64,000 nucleotides of DNA from Phenylobacterium koreense (GCF_040545335.1 NZ_JBEPLU010000003.1:62001-126000); one strand, 5' to 3'; numbered from the stretch's first letter, positions 17,426-26,348 are shown. Notes: generated from the letters alone by a model not told the origin. Numbers and translations: made by a program.

Positions 17426-18457
17426 CTACACCACGAAGGCAACGCTGTACCGCGCCCGCGTCACCGCAACGTAGAATTTCGCACGATCAAGCGACATCTC
17501 CGGGTTAGGCTCCTTGATGTACTTTCTCATCGGCTCCGTCGGAAAGATGAGGACGCGATCAAAGCTCCTGCCTTTCACAACGCCGAAGTTAGTCGCCGGC
17601 AGACCAAGCGTGTCCGAGTTCTTGTTCCAACGGAGCACGACCGGGTTGAATTCCGCGACATAGCTCGGAACGTCCGCGGCGCTGATGTGGAAGACACCAT
17701 CGTGCGGCGTCCGGGTCGCATTCCGCGAAGTCGTTCGCGGAAGATGGGGATATAGCGCGTCAGCGAAATCACAGATCACCTGATTGCAGCGCCAGCTCTC
17801 GGCACGCTCTTCCTGGGTAATGAGCCCAGCCTTCTCCATCGCGGAGAGCCAGGTCACGATCCCCGATCGCGCCGCCTTCTTGTGCTTAATCGAGTTGTTG
17901 GTGGTGTAGGTGCCTTGTCGAGGGTCCGCCACGGCAACCATCGTGATCTTCGATTTAAAAAGGCGTTCGAGCAGATCGAGGTCAGAACCTGCCATATCCT
18001 GCAGTTCGTCGATGAGAATGTGTGAGTAAATTGCCTCCAGTCTCTGGATGAGCTTACCGCCGGTCTTATCATCGACGAGGCACACAAAATCGGAGACGCG
18101 ATCTCGATAAATGTCGCCATTTCGCGTGAAGAAATATCGATTCACATCGGCCTTCGGTACGAACCGCAGCGCCTGCGGTACCTGGATGAAGGCAATGGTT
18201 TGAGTGACGCCGACGTTGGAAAGTAGATTTTGATACGGGCGCACGCCGTGCCTAAGGAGGGTGCTGTACCAGCTCTCAATATCGATATTTTCCGGCACGT
18301 AGCCGAAGCGCGCGACCACGCAGTCTCGAATGTTGTCAACGTTCTCGTTCGTGTAGGTCGTGATGAGGACACGCCCCGCCTTTACGTGGGCCGCCTGGTC
18401 GATCAGGTGGGTCGTCTTCCCCGATCCGGCGCTGGCAACGACAACGGTGCTAACCAT
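17426..18457 (-). CDS. Compact UvrD-like helicase, GajB-like partner
   Basis: A 343-residue superfamily 1 helicase. It opens directly with Walker A (VVASAGSGKTTHL, residues 5-17), then TTYTNENVDNI (motif Ia), ILIDELQDMAG (motif II), AVADPRQGTY (motif III-like), VVKGRSFDRVLIF (motif V-like) and FYVAVTRARYSVAFVV (motif VI) at the extreme C-terminus. It is shorter than the roughly 500-residue GajB of described Gabija systems. Its ATG lies inside the last codons of the upstream OLD gene (8-base overlap), so the pair is co-translated. OLD nuclease plus UvrD-like helicase is the arrangement of class 2 OLD/Gabija anti-phage systems. Confidence 0.8.
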   Translation of the reverse strand: MVSTVVVASAGSGKTTHLIDQAAHVKAGRVLITTYTNENVDNIRDCVVARFGYVPENIDIESWYSTLLRHGVRPYQNLLSNVGVTQTIAFIQVPQALRFVPKADVNRYFFTRNGDIYRDRVSDFVCLVDDKTGGKLIQRLEAIYSHILIDELQDMAGSDLDLLERLFKSKITMVAVADPRQGTYTTNNSIKHKKAARSGIVTWLSAMEKAGLITQEERAESWRCNQVICDFADALYPHLPRTTSRNATRTPHDGVFHISAADVPSYVAEFNPVVLRWNKNSDTLGLPATNFGVVKGRSFDRVLIFPTEPMRKYIKEPNPEMSLDRAKFYVAVTRARYSVAFVV

Positions 18458-20048
18458 GCACCGCTTCGAAAATGTACGCGGGGAACTCTAGCTCCTCGTC
18501 GGCCTCAAAGACGCGCAACGCCCATTCGGACTTATTGTCGATCATCCACTCAGCCAAGCTGGCGGTGTCAGCGTGCGCGGTTCCTAGCGCCTTGTTAAGC
18601 GCTTCGAGCGTGTTGCATTTCACCATCTGCGGTTCGAGGGTGTTGGCTGTGTTGTCATCATCCGCGCAGATCCGAATGCCCTTGATCCCGGCATAGGGCT
18701 TGTATCGCTCCACGATCTTGTTCGCGTGATCACCGTCGTTGTCCGTGACCACGCAGACGTCCTTCCCAAGCTCCTTCGCGATATCGAGGAAGCGCGGAAA
18801 TGACAGCCCCCGTACGTTAATCACATCGACGCCGTCGTCCGCCGGTAGGTGGCCGTGCACGCGCGCGTACGCCTTCTGCACGATCAGCTCGTCTGATGGC
18901 CCCTCGACCAGGATGCTTCGCTTCGCGAGGATGATACGGAGCGTGTCGTAGCCTGAGAGCTTCTTAAAGTAAGCCTGGGTGTCCTTTGGTAGCTTCGCAA
19001 GTGTGGTGGTCATGCCATCATGGAGAAGAACAGTCTTCTCCATTCCCAGCTTGTTCAGCACGTACGCGCTGTGCGTCGTGATGATGATTTGCTTGCCTTT
19101 GCACTTCTCATTGATCTTCGCGATGAGTGTCTGGAGCGAGGAGAAAGACAGGTGGTTCTCTGGCTCTTCAATCAGGATCACGTGGGCTTCGCCGGCCTGC
19201 CGCTCCAGGGCCAAGAGTATCTTGAGCGCGCTCTGCTCACCCTTACCGATTAGGTGAAACGGCAGGTCGTCGAGGTGTGGGACGAGGTTCGTCTCCCAGC
19301 TCGATTTCTGCGACACATCGACGGCGATCGCGAGCTTCTTGTCAGTGATCGCGCCCTTGTTCTGGGTCAGCTTATCGTTGATCGCTTTGATAGCAGCCTC
19401 GCCGGAGAACTTCTCCTTCAGTCCACGGTACGCGAGAGTGAGCGCTACGCGCTCCTTTGCGTCGAGGCCCGCATTGATGATGTTCTGGAGGTAATAGTCA
19501 GTGCCGCTCTGGAGCCTGATCGTCGTCGCGTCGATGTACGAGAGCCCCACCGGCATGCCGCGACTTGAGATCGCGTTTCCCGCAAACGAGCACCATTGAA
19601 CGGTGTAAAACTCGATTGGGATCGTGCGTACCTCCGCGCGATCCGCAAGAAAGGCACCGTACTCGGCACCGTATTCGTCGTTGAAGCCGATCTCCAGACG
19701 AACGCCCACCGCGTCTGATTTTTCGATATTGTGGGAGCCGCGGAGGGCGGCGACGCTTGGCTCGTCCGACAGAAAAACCTCGATACGGATGCGCGGGAGG
19801 TCAGGATTTCCGCCAGCCTGAACTGCGGCTACGTAGGCGTCGACCGCTGCCTTGTTAAAGAGCGAAGCGCTTAGTTCCGTCTCGATCGCGCGGCCATTTA
19901 TTCGCTTAGTCAGCGCCAGACCAAGAGCTTCCAGAATCGACGACTTCCCAGCTTCATTGTCGCCGACAATGATGTTGAGGTCCGGCTCCAGTGCTAGGCT
20001 AAATGCGCTAAATGCCTTGAAGTTGTCGATATAGATTTTGGTAATCAT
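18450..20048 (-). CDS. OLD-family ATPase-TOPRIM nuclease, GajA-like
   Basis: A 532-residue ABC-type ATPase plus TOPRIM nuclease. In the reading that begins two codons further upstream, Walker A is GDNEAGKS (31-38), the signature and Walker B region is HVILIEEPENHLSFSSLQTLI with TTHSAYVLN after it, and the C-terminal TOPRIM has VEGPSDE (E384) and TDNDGD (D438, D440, D442). This is the domain order of Gabija GajA and OLD nucleases, which nick DNA when nucleotide levels fall during phage infection. ATG 20048 gives MITKIYIDNF, the usual OLD start; TTG 20054 is an alternative. It overlaps the helicase gene by 8 bases. The island here is less GC-rich than flanking chromosome, consistent with acquisition. 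Confidence 0.85.
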   Translation of the reverse strand: MITKIYIDNFKAFSAFSLALEPDLNIIVGDNEAGKSSILEALGLALTKRINGRAIETELSASLFNKAAVDAYVAAVQAGGNPDLPRIRIEVFLSDEPSVAALRGSHNIEKSDAVGVRLEIGFNDEYGAEYGAFLADRAEVRTIPIEFYTVQWCSFAGNAISSRGMPVGLSYIDATTIRLQSGTDYYLQNIINAGLDAKERVALTLAYRGLKEKFSGEAAIKAINDKLTQNKGAITDKKLAIAVDVSQKSSWETNLVPHLDDLPFHLIGKGEQSALKILLALERQAGEAHVILIEEPENHLSFSSLQTLIAKINEKCKGKQIIITTHSAYVLNKLGMEKTVLLHDGMTTTLAKLPKDTQAYFKKLSGYDTLRIILAKRSILVEGPSDELIVQKAYARVHGHLPADDGVDVINVRGLSFPRFLDIAKELGKDVCVVTDNDGDHANKIVERYKPYAGIKGIRICADDDNTANTLEPQMVKCNTLEALNKALGTAHADTASLAEWMIDNKSEWALRVFEADEELEFPAYIFEAVHG

Positions 20049-20152
20049 GGCCAATATTGTCTAATCAATACTGCACACTAGGGCCCACCTTCTGGTGCCG
20101 CTCAGTGCGACTTCGTCCAATCCCCTTGGCAGGCGCGACAGGCGGCCCGGGC

Positions 20153-20662
20153 CTATCCCTCTTCTTCAGGAAAGCGGACTAACGTGGAATGCGAAAGCGC
20201 CGGCTCCACGATTGCGATCTCCCACTCGGGATAGATTATCCCACCCTCTAGGCTGACCACCTTCTTGCCTGTGGAAAGAGACCAGAGCCCCTGCCCCGCC
20301 TTACGCACCACAATCACCGGATCCCCATTGGGAAGCAGAACCAACGCGCCATGTGCCGCGCTCGATTCTACTTTCGCGAGGAACGGACGCGCATCTTTCT
20401 CCGCACGTGGCCGGATGACGAGTTGCTCGCGGGGAACCGCCGCCAGATTGAATCCGAGCACGGATATGTTGAGCATGCGAGGCGTGGGAAACTGGTCTCC
20501 CATGTCGCCTTCATAATCGAGGACGAGGCACAGCGGCTCGGCCTCCGCCCCTGCTTCAACGGCCAGACACACGCCCTTCCAGCCGTGGGCGAACGCCGAA
20601 AAGTACGTACCCACGGGCACCGAAGTGATCGGCGCACCAAACCCCAGGACCTTAATTGTCAT
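20153..20662 (-). CDS. Uncharacterised beta-rich protein upstream of the OLD gene
   Basis: A 169-residue protein with no motif I recognise. It has alternating hydrophobic strands (MTIKVLGFGAPITSVPVG, LCLVLDYEGDMGD, ALVLLPNGDPVIVVRK) and an acidic C-terminus (RFPEEEG). No signal peptide or membrane segment. It lies about 100 bp upstream of the OLD/UvrD pair on the same strand and could share a transcript with it, but the gap is large enough for a separate promoter. Confidence 0.5.
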   Translation of the reverse strand: MTIKVLGFGAPITSVPVGTYFSAFAHGWKGVCLAVEAGAEAEPLCLVLDYEGDMGDQFPTPRMLNISVLGFNLAAVPREQLVIRPRAEKDARPFLAKVESSAAHGALVLLPNGDPVIVVRKAGQGLWSLSTGKKVVSLEGGIIYPEWEIAIVEPALSHSTLVRFPEEEG

Positions 20663-21153
20663 ACTCGCCTCCGGACGGACGCTGTCCCTGCAACACTGTC
20701 TTGCTGCTCAGCTTAGGCGATCACCCCCGACCGCTGCTCGCTAACGCTATCATGCCGCGCTGTAGTGGCAACCACGCGCTTCGCGTGCGATTTCGAAGGC
20801 GCGTTTCAACTCCGGGCATTGCCTTCGCGGAGCCTCAAGTTCGATTGTTCGTGGAGAGGAACGGGCTGTCATCCGACCTTTACGAGCGGTGCCTTGAACC
20901 ATCCGGACATCGCCGTGGCTACCCGGCTCAATAGCCAGGAGCGGACTTCTTGAATGTCGGCTAGGAGCCCTTCCACGACATCCGCAGGTTCTGCTTTGGA
21001 CACGGAGCCTCGCCGCGCAGGGAGTTCCGATATATCTTAATAGTTGTAAGTTGGAATTGGACTTGGGACAGCCTTTGAGCTGAAGGCTGGCGCCGACTTT
21101 GCATTAACGGTTCGGTAACCTTTTGGATCGAGCCGTTCGTGCACAATCAGCCC
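20663..21153. other. Non-coding stretch, about 490 bp
   Basis: I see no convincing gene, RNA or repeat here. Short frames exist on both strands but have no ribosome-binding sites and read as low-complexity. The right third (about 20990-21120) is more AT-rich and probably contains the promoter for the small membrane protein that follows. Confidence 0.4.
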
Positions 21154-21384
21154 ATGCCCCGCCCGCTGAAGATCGTCCTCGGCGCCTCGATGGTCGCCGC
21201 CACGGCCTTCGCCTGGAGCGCTCTCGTCACGCTCTTTGGGGCCGGCGGCGCCTTGATCGCCATTTTGCCGGCGCTGCTGATTGGCGCAGGCGGCATATTG
21301 GCGATCGCCCAGCTCGTGGAGATGGCGTTTGTCGCGTTGCGCGGCGCGACTGCACGCTCCGCGTCGCAGAGACCAGCGGCGTAG
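21154..21384 (+). CDS. Small two-helix membrane protein
   Basis: A 76-residue protein with two likely transmembrane helices (KIVLGASMVAATAFAWSALVTLF and GALIAILPALLIGAGGILAIAQLVEMAFVAL) and a basic tail. The start is ATG at 21154; an upstream GTG at 21139 adds five residues. Family unknown. It sits alone between the Gabija-like pair and the MNT-HEPN gene. Confidence 0.45.
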   Translation: MPRPLKIVLGASMVAATAFAWSALVTLFGAGGALIAILPALLIGAGGILAIAQLVEMAFVALRGATARSASQRPAA

Positions 21385-21522
21385 GCGCCCTGATCGGAGG
21401 CCATGGCAAACGACAAAGCCGGTCGCATAGAAGGTCAGTCACGCCACTCTGCTCTGTAGAAGCCGGTCAAGGCGACCTAGACTTGAGCGAATCGCACCTC
21501 GCTGGATTCGCTGATCAGATCG

Positions 21523-22434
21523 ATGAACGACAGCCTCGACCATCTCCCTGAGGGCAAGCGCCAGGAACTGGCGCGGGTGCTCGAGATCCTGTTCCGGGAG
21601 TTCGAGGACGCCACTCGGAGCAGGTCGTCTGCGCGCAAGCAGGGCCGCATCCTGAAGGTGCTGCTGTTTGGCAGCTACGCCAGGGGCGACTGGGTGGACG
21701 ATCCGGTCGGCGGATATAAGTCGGACTATGATCTCCTGGTGGTGGTCAACGCCGATGAGCTGACCGACACCGCCGAGTACTGGATGGAGGCCGACCAGCA
21801 CCTGTTGCAGGCCTATGAGATCGCCCACCAGCTGACCGCCCCGGCGCACTTCATCGTCCACTCGCTTTCGGACGTGAACCATCAGCTCGCCCGCGGCCGG
21901 CCGTTCTTCACCCAGATCGTGCGCGAAGGCGTGGCGCTCTACGAAGCCCCCGATCACCCCTTCGCCAAGCCGGCCAGGCTCTCGCCGCAAGAGGCCTATG
22001 CCGAAGCCAAGGCGAATTTCGATAATTGGTTTCCGAGTGCGTCAGATTTTGCTGACCAGGCACGTTATGCGATTTCTAAGAACAGGACGAACGTCGCCGC
22101 CTTTGAGCTCCATCAGGCCACCGAGCGGTTTTACCACTGCGTCCTGCTGACCATGACGCTGCACTCGACCAAGTCGCACAATCTGAACTTCCTGCGTTCT
22201 CAGGCTGAGCGGGTGGAGCCGGGGCTGATCCCGGTCTGGCCGCGCAGCAGCCGGTTCGAGAAGCGCTGCTGGGAGCTTCTGCGACGAGCCTATGTCGAGG
22301 CCCGCTTCTCCTCGCACTATGTCATCACCGTCGAGGAACTGGCTTGGCTGATCGACCGCGTGAGCGACCTCCAGCAGCGGGTTCAAAAGAGCTGCGAGGC
22401 CTACCTGGCGACGATCAGGCCTGACGACCGATAG
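21523..22434 (+). CDS. MNT nucleotidyltransferase-HEPN fusion protein
   Basis: A 303-residue one-chain protein. The N-terminal half is a minimal nucleotidyltransferase: VLLFGSYARGDW....KSDYDLLVVV, the GSxxRG...SDxD signature with its metal-binding aspartates. The C-terminal half is an HEPN helical domain: RYAISKNRTNVAAFELHQATERFYHCVL and RRAYVEARFSSHYVIT, the latter close to the R-x-S-x-x-Y RNase-type end motif. Separate MNT and HEPN proteins form type VII toxin-antitoxin pairs in which MNT adenylylates and silences the HEPN RNase; fused forms are common and their role is unsettled. It is an isolated gene between the defence island and the conjugation remnant. ATG at 21523. Confidence 0.8.
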   Translation: MNDSLDHLPEGKRQELARVLEILFREFEDATRSRSSARKQGRILKVLLFGSYARGDWVDDPVGGYKSDYDLLVVVNADELTDTAEYWMEADQHLLQAYEIAHQLTAPAHFIVHSLSDVNHQLARGRPFFTQIVREGVALYEAPDHPFAKPARLSPQEAYAEAKANFDNWFPSASDFADQARYAISKNRTNVAAFELHQATERFYHCVLLTMTLHSTKSHNLNFLRSQAERVEPGLIPVWPRSSRFEKRCWELLRRAYVEARFSSHYVITVEELAWLIDRVSDLQQRVQKSCEAYLATIRPDDR

Positions 22435-22445
22435 ACGGGCCCCTC

Positions 22446-23537
22446 CTATAGGCCAAGGTCCAGCTCAGCCGAGCGCTGAGCTCCTTTGCTGCTCATGGTC
22501 AATTCGACGGCGCCGCCGACCATGGGCGGCGCCTCGCCAATAGCAAGACGGGCATAATGGTCGCCGCCGCGACCGTCTCGCACGATGGCATAGCCAAAGG
22601 TTCGATGCCGATCGTGGAACCCGCTTTTCAGCACCTCTCCCTTCACCCTGCCCTGCATGAGCTCCTCGACGCGCGCTCCTGTCGCCAGTCGATGCTCGTT
22701 GATCGTGCGCAGCTTGGCCTTTGTGAGGTCCATTGCGGTCAGGCGCTGTTGAAGATCTGGAGCAATCCGATATTGCGCCCCCGCCGGAACGGCGAGCCCG
22801 AGGGCCGTGAGCGTGCGCAAACGCGCCCTGATCAATGCGCGCCATGTCGGACCTTGCCCCGGCTCGGGTCCGACGAGGCCGTCCTGCGTCGCCGACTGGA
22901 CCAGTCGCCGGTCCAAGGCGGTGAAACGCTCGGCCTTTGTCTCGCGCCAAACCCCGCGCTCTTCATCGCCGCGTGAGAAATCGCCCAGTTGGGCGCTCGC
23001 CACTTCCCGGGCTCGGGCGCTAATCCCGTGATAGAGGTACTTGGGCGAGATCAGCAAAACGGCGCCGTCCTGGCGCCGACCGCGCACCACGACATGGGCG
23101 TGAGGATGGTCGGTATTGAAGTGGCACGTTCCGAGCCACGTCAGCTCCGGTTCGGAAAGGTCTGCGCTTACGTGGCTCATGACCTCCCTTACATATCCCC
23201 GCAGATCTGCCAGGCAGTCGCCATGCTCGGGCGAGATCATGAACCGGTAATGGCGCCTGTCATCTCTCCATGAGTGCGCCAGGCCTCTAATCTCAAGACC
23301 GTCATCCTTGCGATCGAAGAACTCAGCCCGCGCGCCCCCAAGTCCGACCCCCTCACGCTGAAGGTAACGTAGATGATTGTCGAGCCGCCAATATGACCGC
23401 GGGATCTCAACTGGTTGAATGGAAATGAAAGTTCGGACGATGACCCGCTGCCCGCTACCTGACCAGGCCCCGCGCCTTGCGCGTTGGGATGGGGCCCCAC
23501 TCCATCCCCATCCCTTGACAACACCGACCCGTCGCAA
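22446..23537 (-). CDS. VirD2-like relaxase (DUF3363 type), short or truncated
   Basis: The region encodes a conjugative relaxase that would nick and covalently bind oriT. The clear homologous part runs from GQRVIVRTFISI through SYWRLDNHLRYLQREG (a catalytic Tyr candidate), RRHYRFMISPEHG, TWLGTCHFNTDHPHAHVVVRG (HUH metal motif HPHAH) and ISPKYLYHGISARAREVASAQLG, to a C-terminus with KSGFHDRHRTFGYAIVRDG. Family members are usually around 600 residues or more; this is roughly 360. The N-terminal basic segment is weak and the start is unclear (TTG 23537 used here). It may be truncated at both ends, in keeping with the decayed state of this element. Confidence 0.6.
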   Translation of the reverse strand: MRRVGVVKGWGWSGAPSQRARRGAWSGSGQRVIVRTFISIQPVEIPRSYWRLDNHLRYLQREGVGLGGARAEFFDRKDDGLEIRGLAHSWRDDRRHYRFMISPEHGDCLADLRGYVREVMSHVSADLSEPELTWLGTCHFNTDHPHAHVVVRGRRQDGAVLLISPKYLYHGISARAREVASAQLGDFSRGDEERGVWRETKAERFTALDRRLVQSATQDGLVGPEPGQGPTWRALIRARLRTLTALGLAVPAGAQYRIAPDLQQRLTAMDLTKAKLRTINEHRLATGARVEELMQGRVKGEVLKSGFHDRHRTFGYAIVRDGRGGDHYARLAIGEAPPMVGGAVELTMSSKGAQRSAELDLGL

Positions 23538-23662
23538 AATCCAATCGCGGGCGATAGGTTTCTCCAATCTGAGCCAGAGGGGCAGATGCGGCCACACGCC
23601 GTCGCCGGCGGGGTCCAAACCTGTCGGGGATCCCGCCGTCCTCCGAAATGTCGAGGAGGGCT

Positions 23663-24262
23663 TCACCGGCCGCCTTGCGAACGACAGTCCTGCGCGGACT
23701 TGACCTGGCGGCCGGCGCTGATCGCCAGGAAACATTCGACCACGGTCTCGACATAGGCTTGCGTCTCGGCGATCGCCGGAACCCTGCCGAGCCGTTCCAC
23801 ACGCGCAGGACCGGCATTGTACGCCGCGAGCGCCAGCCTCAGATCGCCAAACCGCGCCAGCTGCCGAGCCAGATAATCTGCGCCGCCCAGCAGGTTGGCT
23901 TGCGGATCAAACCGGTCCGTTACGCCCAATTCCTCGGCGGTTGCAGGCATGAGCTGGGTAAGCCCGCCCGCCCCAGCTTTCGAAACGGCTTCAGCCTGGA
24001 AAGCGCTTTCGACCGCCACCACCGCCGCCAGCAGCTTGGGATCGAGTCCGTGGCGACTGGCCGCAGAGCCGATCGCCTCGGCAAAAGGCCAATGCGCGGG
24101 GCGCGCTCGCATTTCAGTCGATACGTCATCATCGGATACAGGGACCGGATTTGGCTCGGCCCCGACGAAGAGGGCGCCGCCCGCCGCGCTCCAATCGCTT
24201 TGCGCGGCGGCCGGACCGCCCGCCAGCGCAAGCAGAAGCGCCAGACATCTGGCCGCTACCAT
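23663..24262 (-). CDS. Lytic transglycosylase of the conjugation apparatus
   Basis: A 199-residue SLT-domain protein with an N-terminal signal peptide (MVAARCLALLLALAGGPAAAQ). The catalytic Glu is in LLAAVVAVESAFQAEAVSKAGAGGLTQLMP, followed by NLLGGADYLARQLARFGDLRLALAAYNAGPARV, the standard SLT motifs II and III. It opens peptidoglycan for assembly of the mating channel (VirB1/TrbN-like). It overlaps the traF stop by a few bases, so it is coupled to it. Apparently intact. Confidence 0.85.
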   Translation of the reverse strand: MVAARCLALLLALAGGPAAAQSDWSAAGGALFVGAEPNPVPVSDDDVSTEMRARPAHWPFAEAIGSAASRHGLDPKLLAAVVAVESAFQAEAVSKAGAGGLTQLMPATAEELGVTDRFDPQANLLGGADYLARQLARFGDLRLALAAYNAGPARVERLGRVPAIAETQAYVETVVECFLAISAGRQVKSAQDCRSQGGR

Positions 24263-24771
24263 CGCAGCACCAGGCGATAGGTCCCGGCCACCGCGGTGTT
24301 GCGAACCGGGCCGAAATACCGGCTATCGAAGCTGGTCGGGGTGTCGCCAAGCAGTAAGAGCTCGCCCGGCGCCAAGACGCGGCATTCGCGCCAAGCCGGC
24401 AGAGCCCGCCCGAGGCGATCGCGGCGCAGCACTTGGGCCTGGCGCTCTGGGGTCGACAGAACATCGCCCCGAACGCACGCGGCGTCTCCGCCCAGGGCCG
24501 CAACGCGTTTGAGAATCCACATGTCCGCAGGGACCCCGAGCCTCGCCAGATAAGGGCGCGCGACAGCTGGCTGGAGAATGGCCACAACCGATCCACGACG
24601 CAGATCGGCGGTGAAGCTGCGCAGATAGATTCCCTTTGGAAGGCTCGTCGTCTCATTGATCATGATGGCTGGAGACCGCGCCTCGACGGCCGCGGCCCCC
24701 GCCGCGAGGGCGCAACCGAACAAGATCGCCGTGGCCGCTGTCCGCGAGACTGCTCGGATCTGCATGTTCAT
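24256..24771 (-). CDS. traF: TraF-type signal peptidase (S26C)
   Basis: A 171-residue serine protease that in RP4-like systems matures the TrbC pilin. It has an N-terminal membrane/signal segment (ATAILFGCALAAGAAAVEA), the Ser-box TTSLPKGIYLRSF, the Lys-box MWILKRVAALGGD and GELLLLGDTPTSFDSRYFGPV near the end, all characteristic of TraF. ATG at 24771 overlaps the trbI stop (ATGA), showing that the junction downstream of the trbJ::trbI fusion is native. Confidence 0.88.
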   Translation of the reverse strand: MNMQIRAVSRTAATAILFGCALAAGAAAVEARSPAIMINETTSLPKGIYLRSFTADLRRGSVVAILQPAVARPYLARLGVPADMWILKRVAALGGDAACVRGDVLSTPERQAQVLRRDRLGRALPAWRECRVLAPGELLLLGDTPTSFDSRYFGPVRNTAVAGTYRLVLRW

Positions 24772-26348
24772 GGCGCATAAGGCTCCAGGACAAGGTCGTG
24801 GGTGATCAGCACGCGGACCCTCGCGCCTGGCCGAACCTGGATCGACGGACGCACATCGAGCTCGCGGTCGATCAATCTTCCCCCCACCTGGGCGGCCTCT
24901 ATGGCGGCTGCGTCGCCCGCATCGTCGACCCATCGGCGTGAGGCGTCGGCCTCGTCGCGAGCCATCTGCCCGAGCGCGGTGATGGCGCCGCCGATCAGGC
25001 TCGCGGCCACCAGCGGCAAAAGACGCCGCTCGACCTTGCCTTCGACGCCGATCATGCCTTGGGCGTCCACGCCAGGCTCCCGATCGAGCACAAGGCTCTT
25101 GCCGTTGGGCAGGATCAGTCGGTCCCAGACGAGGAACACGCGCTTGTCGCCGTGACGGCTCTCGCCTTCATGCCGACCGATGAGGCGCGAGCCTTGAGGG
25201 ATGAGCAGGTGCTGGCCCGTGACCGTGTCGTAGATGCTGTCGGTGACCGCGGCCGTCACCGGGCCGGCGCGAGCGGTGTCCACTCCCGTCAGTAACAAAG
25301 CCGGGATAACCGAACCGGCTTTCAGTTCGTAGGGGCTCACCAGATCGAGGAGATTGTCGGAATTGTAGGCGTCTTGCCCAGCGGTCCTTGGATCGCCGCC
25401 CAGGTCGGCTCGGGCTGGCGGGACTTGCGCAACCTGCCCGCTATGGGCCTGCGCAAAGAATAGAGGCGAGGTGCGAGCCTCGCTGGCCCGATCCATCGGC
25501 CGCGCCCCTCGATGCGCCGGCGCCTCGAGGGGCGACCTGGGCGGGGCGGCCGGTTGCGGCTGTGCTGAAGCTGGCCGCTGCGACACGTCCTGAAGCGGCT
25601 CAAGATCGCCATAGGTCGCTGGTCCTTCGGCGATCTGTGGGAGGGGCGGCGCCCGACCCTGGTCGTCCTCGACGGCTTCATCCTGGCGGGCCTGCGCGCG
25701 CAGGTCCGGCTGGATAATGAAGGCCCAGGCGAGCGCTCCGGCGCATAGCGCCGCGCTGGCGAGACCGGCGGCGACGACAGGGCCCTTGCGCACGCGCACC
25801 AGGACCTGAGCCGAAGACTGGATCGCTGCGGTTTGACCGATGGCCGACTGACTGGCCGCCAGGGCGCCCTGCAAGCGGCCGGGACGGGCCTTGGCCATTT
25901 GCTCAAGCTCGGCTGCGGCGCTCGCCAGGTCGCGCGCCGTATTCCTGGCCGTGGCGTTGCGCTCTTGACGAAGCTTCAGAGCCGTCTGCGGATCTAGACC
26001 TTGGACGATCGCCGGATAGATTTCCTCGAAGTCTGCCTGCAGTCCTGCAACATCGGAGGCCAATCCCTTGGCCGCCCCCGCAAGCTCGCCAATGCTGCTC
26101 AGCGTCTGGCTTGTCGCGGTCAGGTGGCTGTACGGGGAAGAGGCCAGTTCACGCGCCTGATTGGTCAGCATGTGCGCCTCATTGGCGAGGCTTTCCAACT
26201 GCCGGGCCGCCTGCAGTGCGTTCTCCAGATGGTTCTTGGGATCGAACACCAGTTGCTGGGCGTGAGCGGCCCGAGGACCGCAAGCCAGCACCGCCCCGGC
26301 CATGGCCAGGACCATTGCGGCGGCCCTAGGCCGCAGCCTCCGGCGCAT
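24768..26348 (-). CDS. trbJ::trbI in-frame deletion fusion
   Basis: One open frame joins two different Trb proteins. The first part, after a signal peptide (MVLAMAGAVLACGPRAAHAQ), is TrbJ: QQLVFDPKNHLENALQAARQ, NQARELASSPYSHL and a helical region through ASQSAIGQTAAIQSSAQ. The frame then becomes VRVRKGPVVAAGLASAALC, the cytoplasm-membrane start of TrbI (VirB10-like), and continues through its proline-rich stretch to LKAGSVIPALLLTGVDT, LIPQGSRLIG and the C-terminal RVLITHDLVLEPY. The junction is at about 25,805. In intact clusters trbL, trbF and trbG lie between trbJ and trbI; all three are absent, so a deletion fused the ends. The start near 26348 overlaps trbE; ATG 26357 or 26315 are alternatives. 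A working transfer channel is unlikely. Confidence 0.8.
   Translation of the reverse strand: MRRRLRPRAAAMVLAMAGAVLACGPRAAHAQQLVFDPKNHLENALQAARQLESLANEAHMLTNQARELASSPYSHLTATSQTLSSIGELAGAAKGLASDVAGLQADFEEIYPAIVQGLDPQTALKLRQERNATARNTARDLASAAAELEQMAKARPGRLQGALAASQSAIGQTAAIQSSAQVLVRVRKGPVVAAGLASAALCAGALAWAFIIQPDLRAQARQDEAVEDDQGRAPPLPQIAEGPATYGDLEPLQDVSQRPASAQPQPAAPPRSPLEAPAHRGARPMDRASEARTSPLFFAQAHSGQVAQVPPARADLGGDPRTAGQDAYNSDNLLDLVSPYELKAGSVIPALLLTGVDTARAGPVTAAVTDSIYDTVTGQHLLIPQGSRLIGRHEGESRHGDKRVFLVWDRLILPNGKSLVLDREPGVDAQGMIGVEGKVERRLLPLVAASLIGGAITALGQMARDEADASRRWVDDAGDAAAIEAAQVGGRLIDRELDVRPSIQVRPGARVRVLITHDLVLEPYAP

Noticed and set aside
22557..22976. Long open frames opposite the relaxase, trbE, traG and TonB receptor genes.
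   Set aside because: They are frame shadows of GC-rich coding sequence, with Arg/Pro/Ala-rich translations, no ribosome-binding sites and no recognisable domains.
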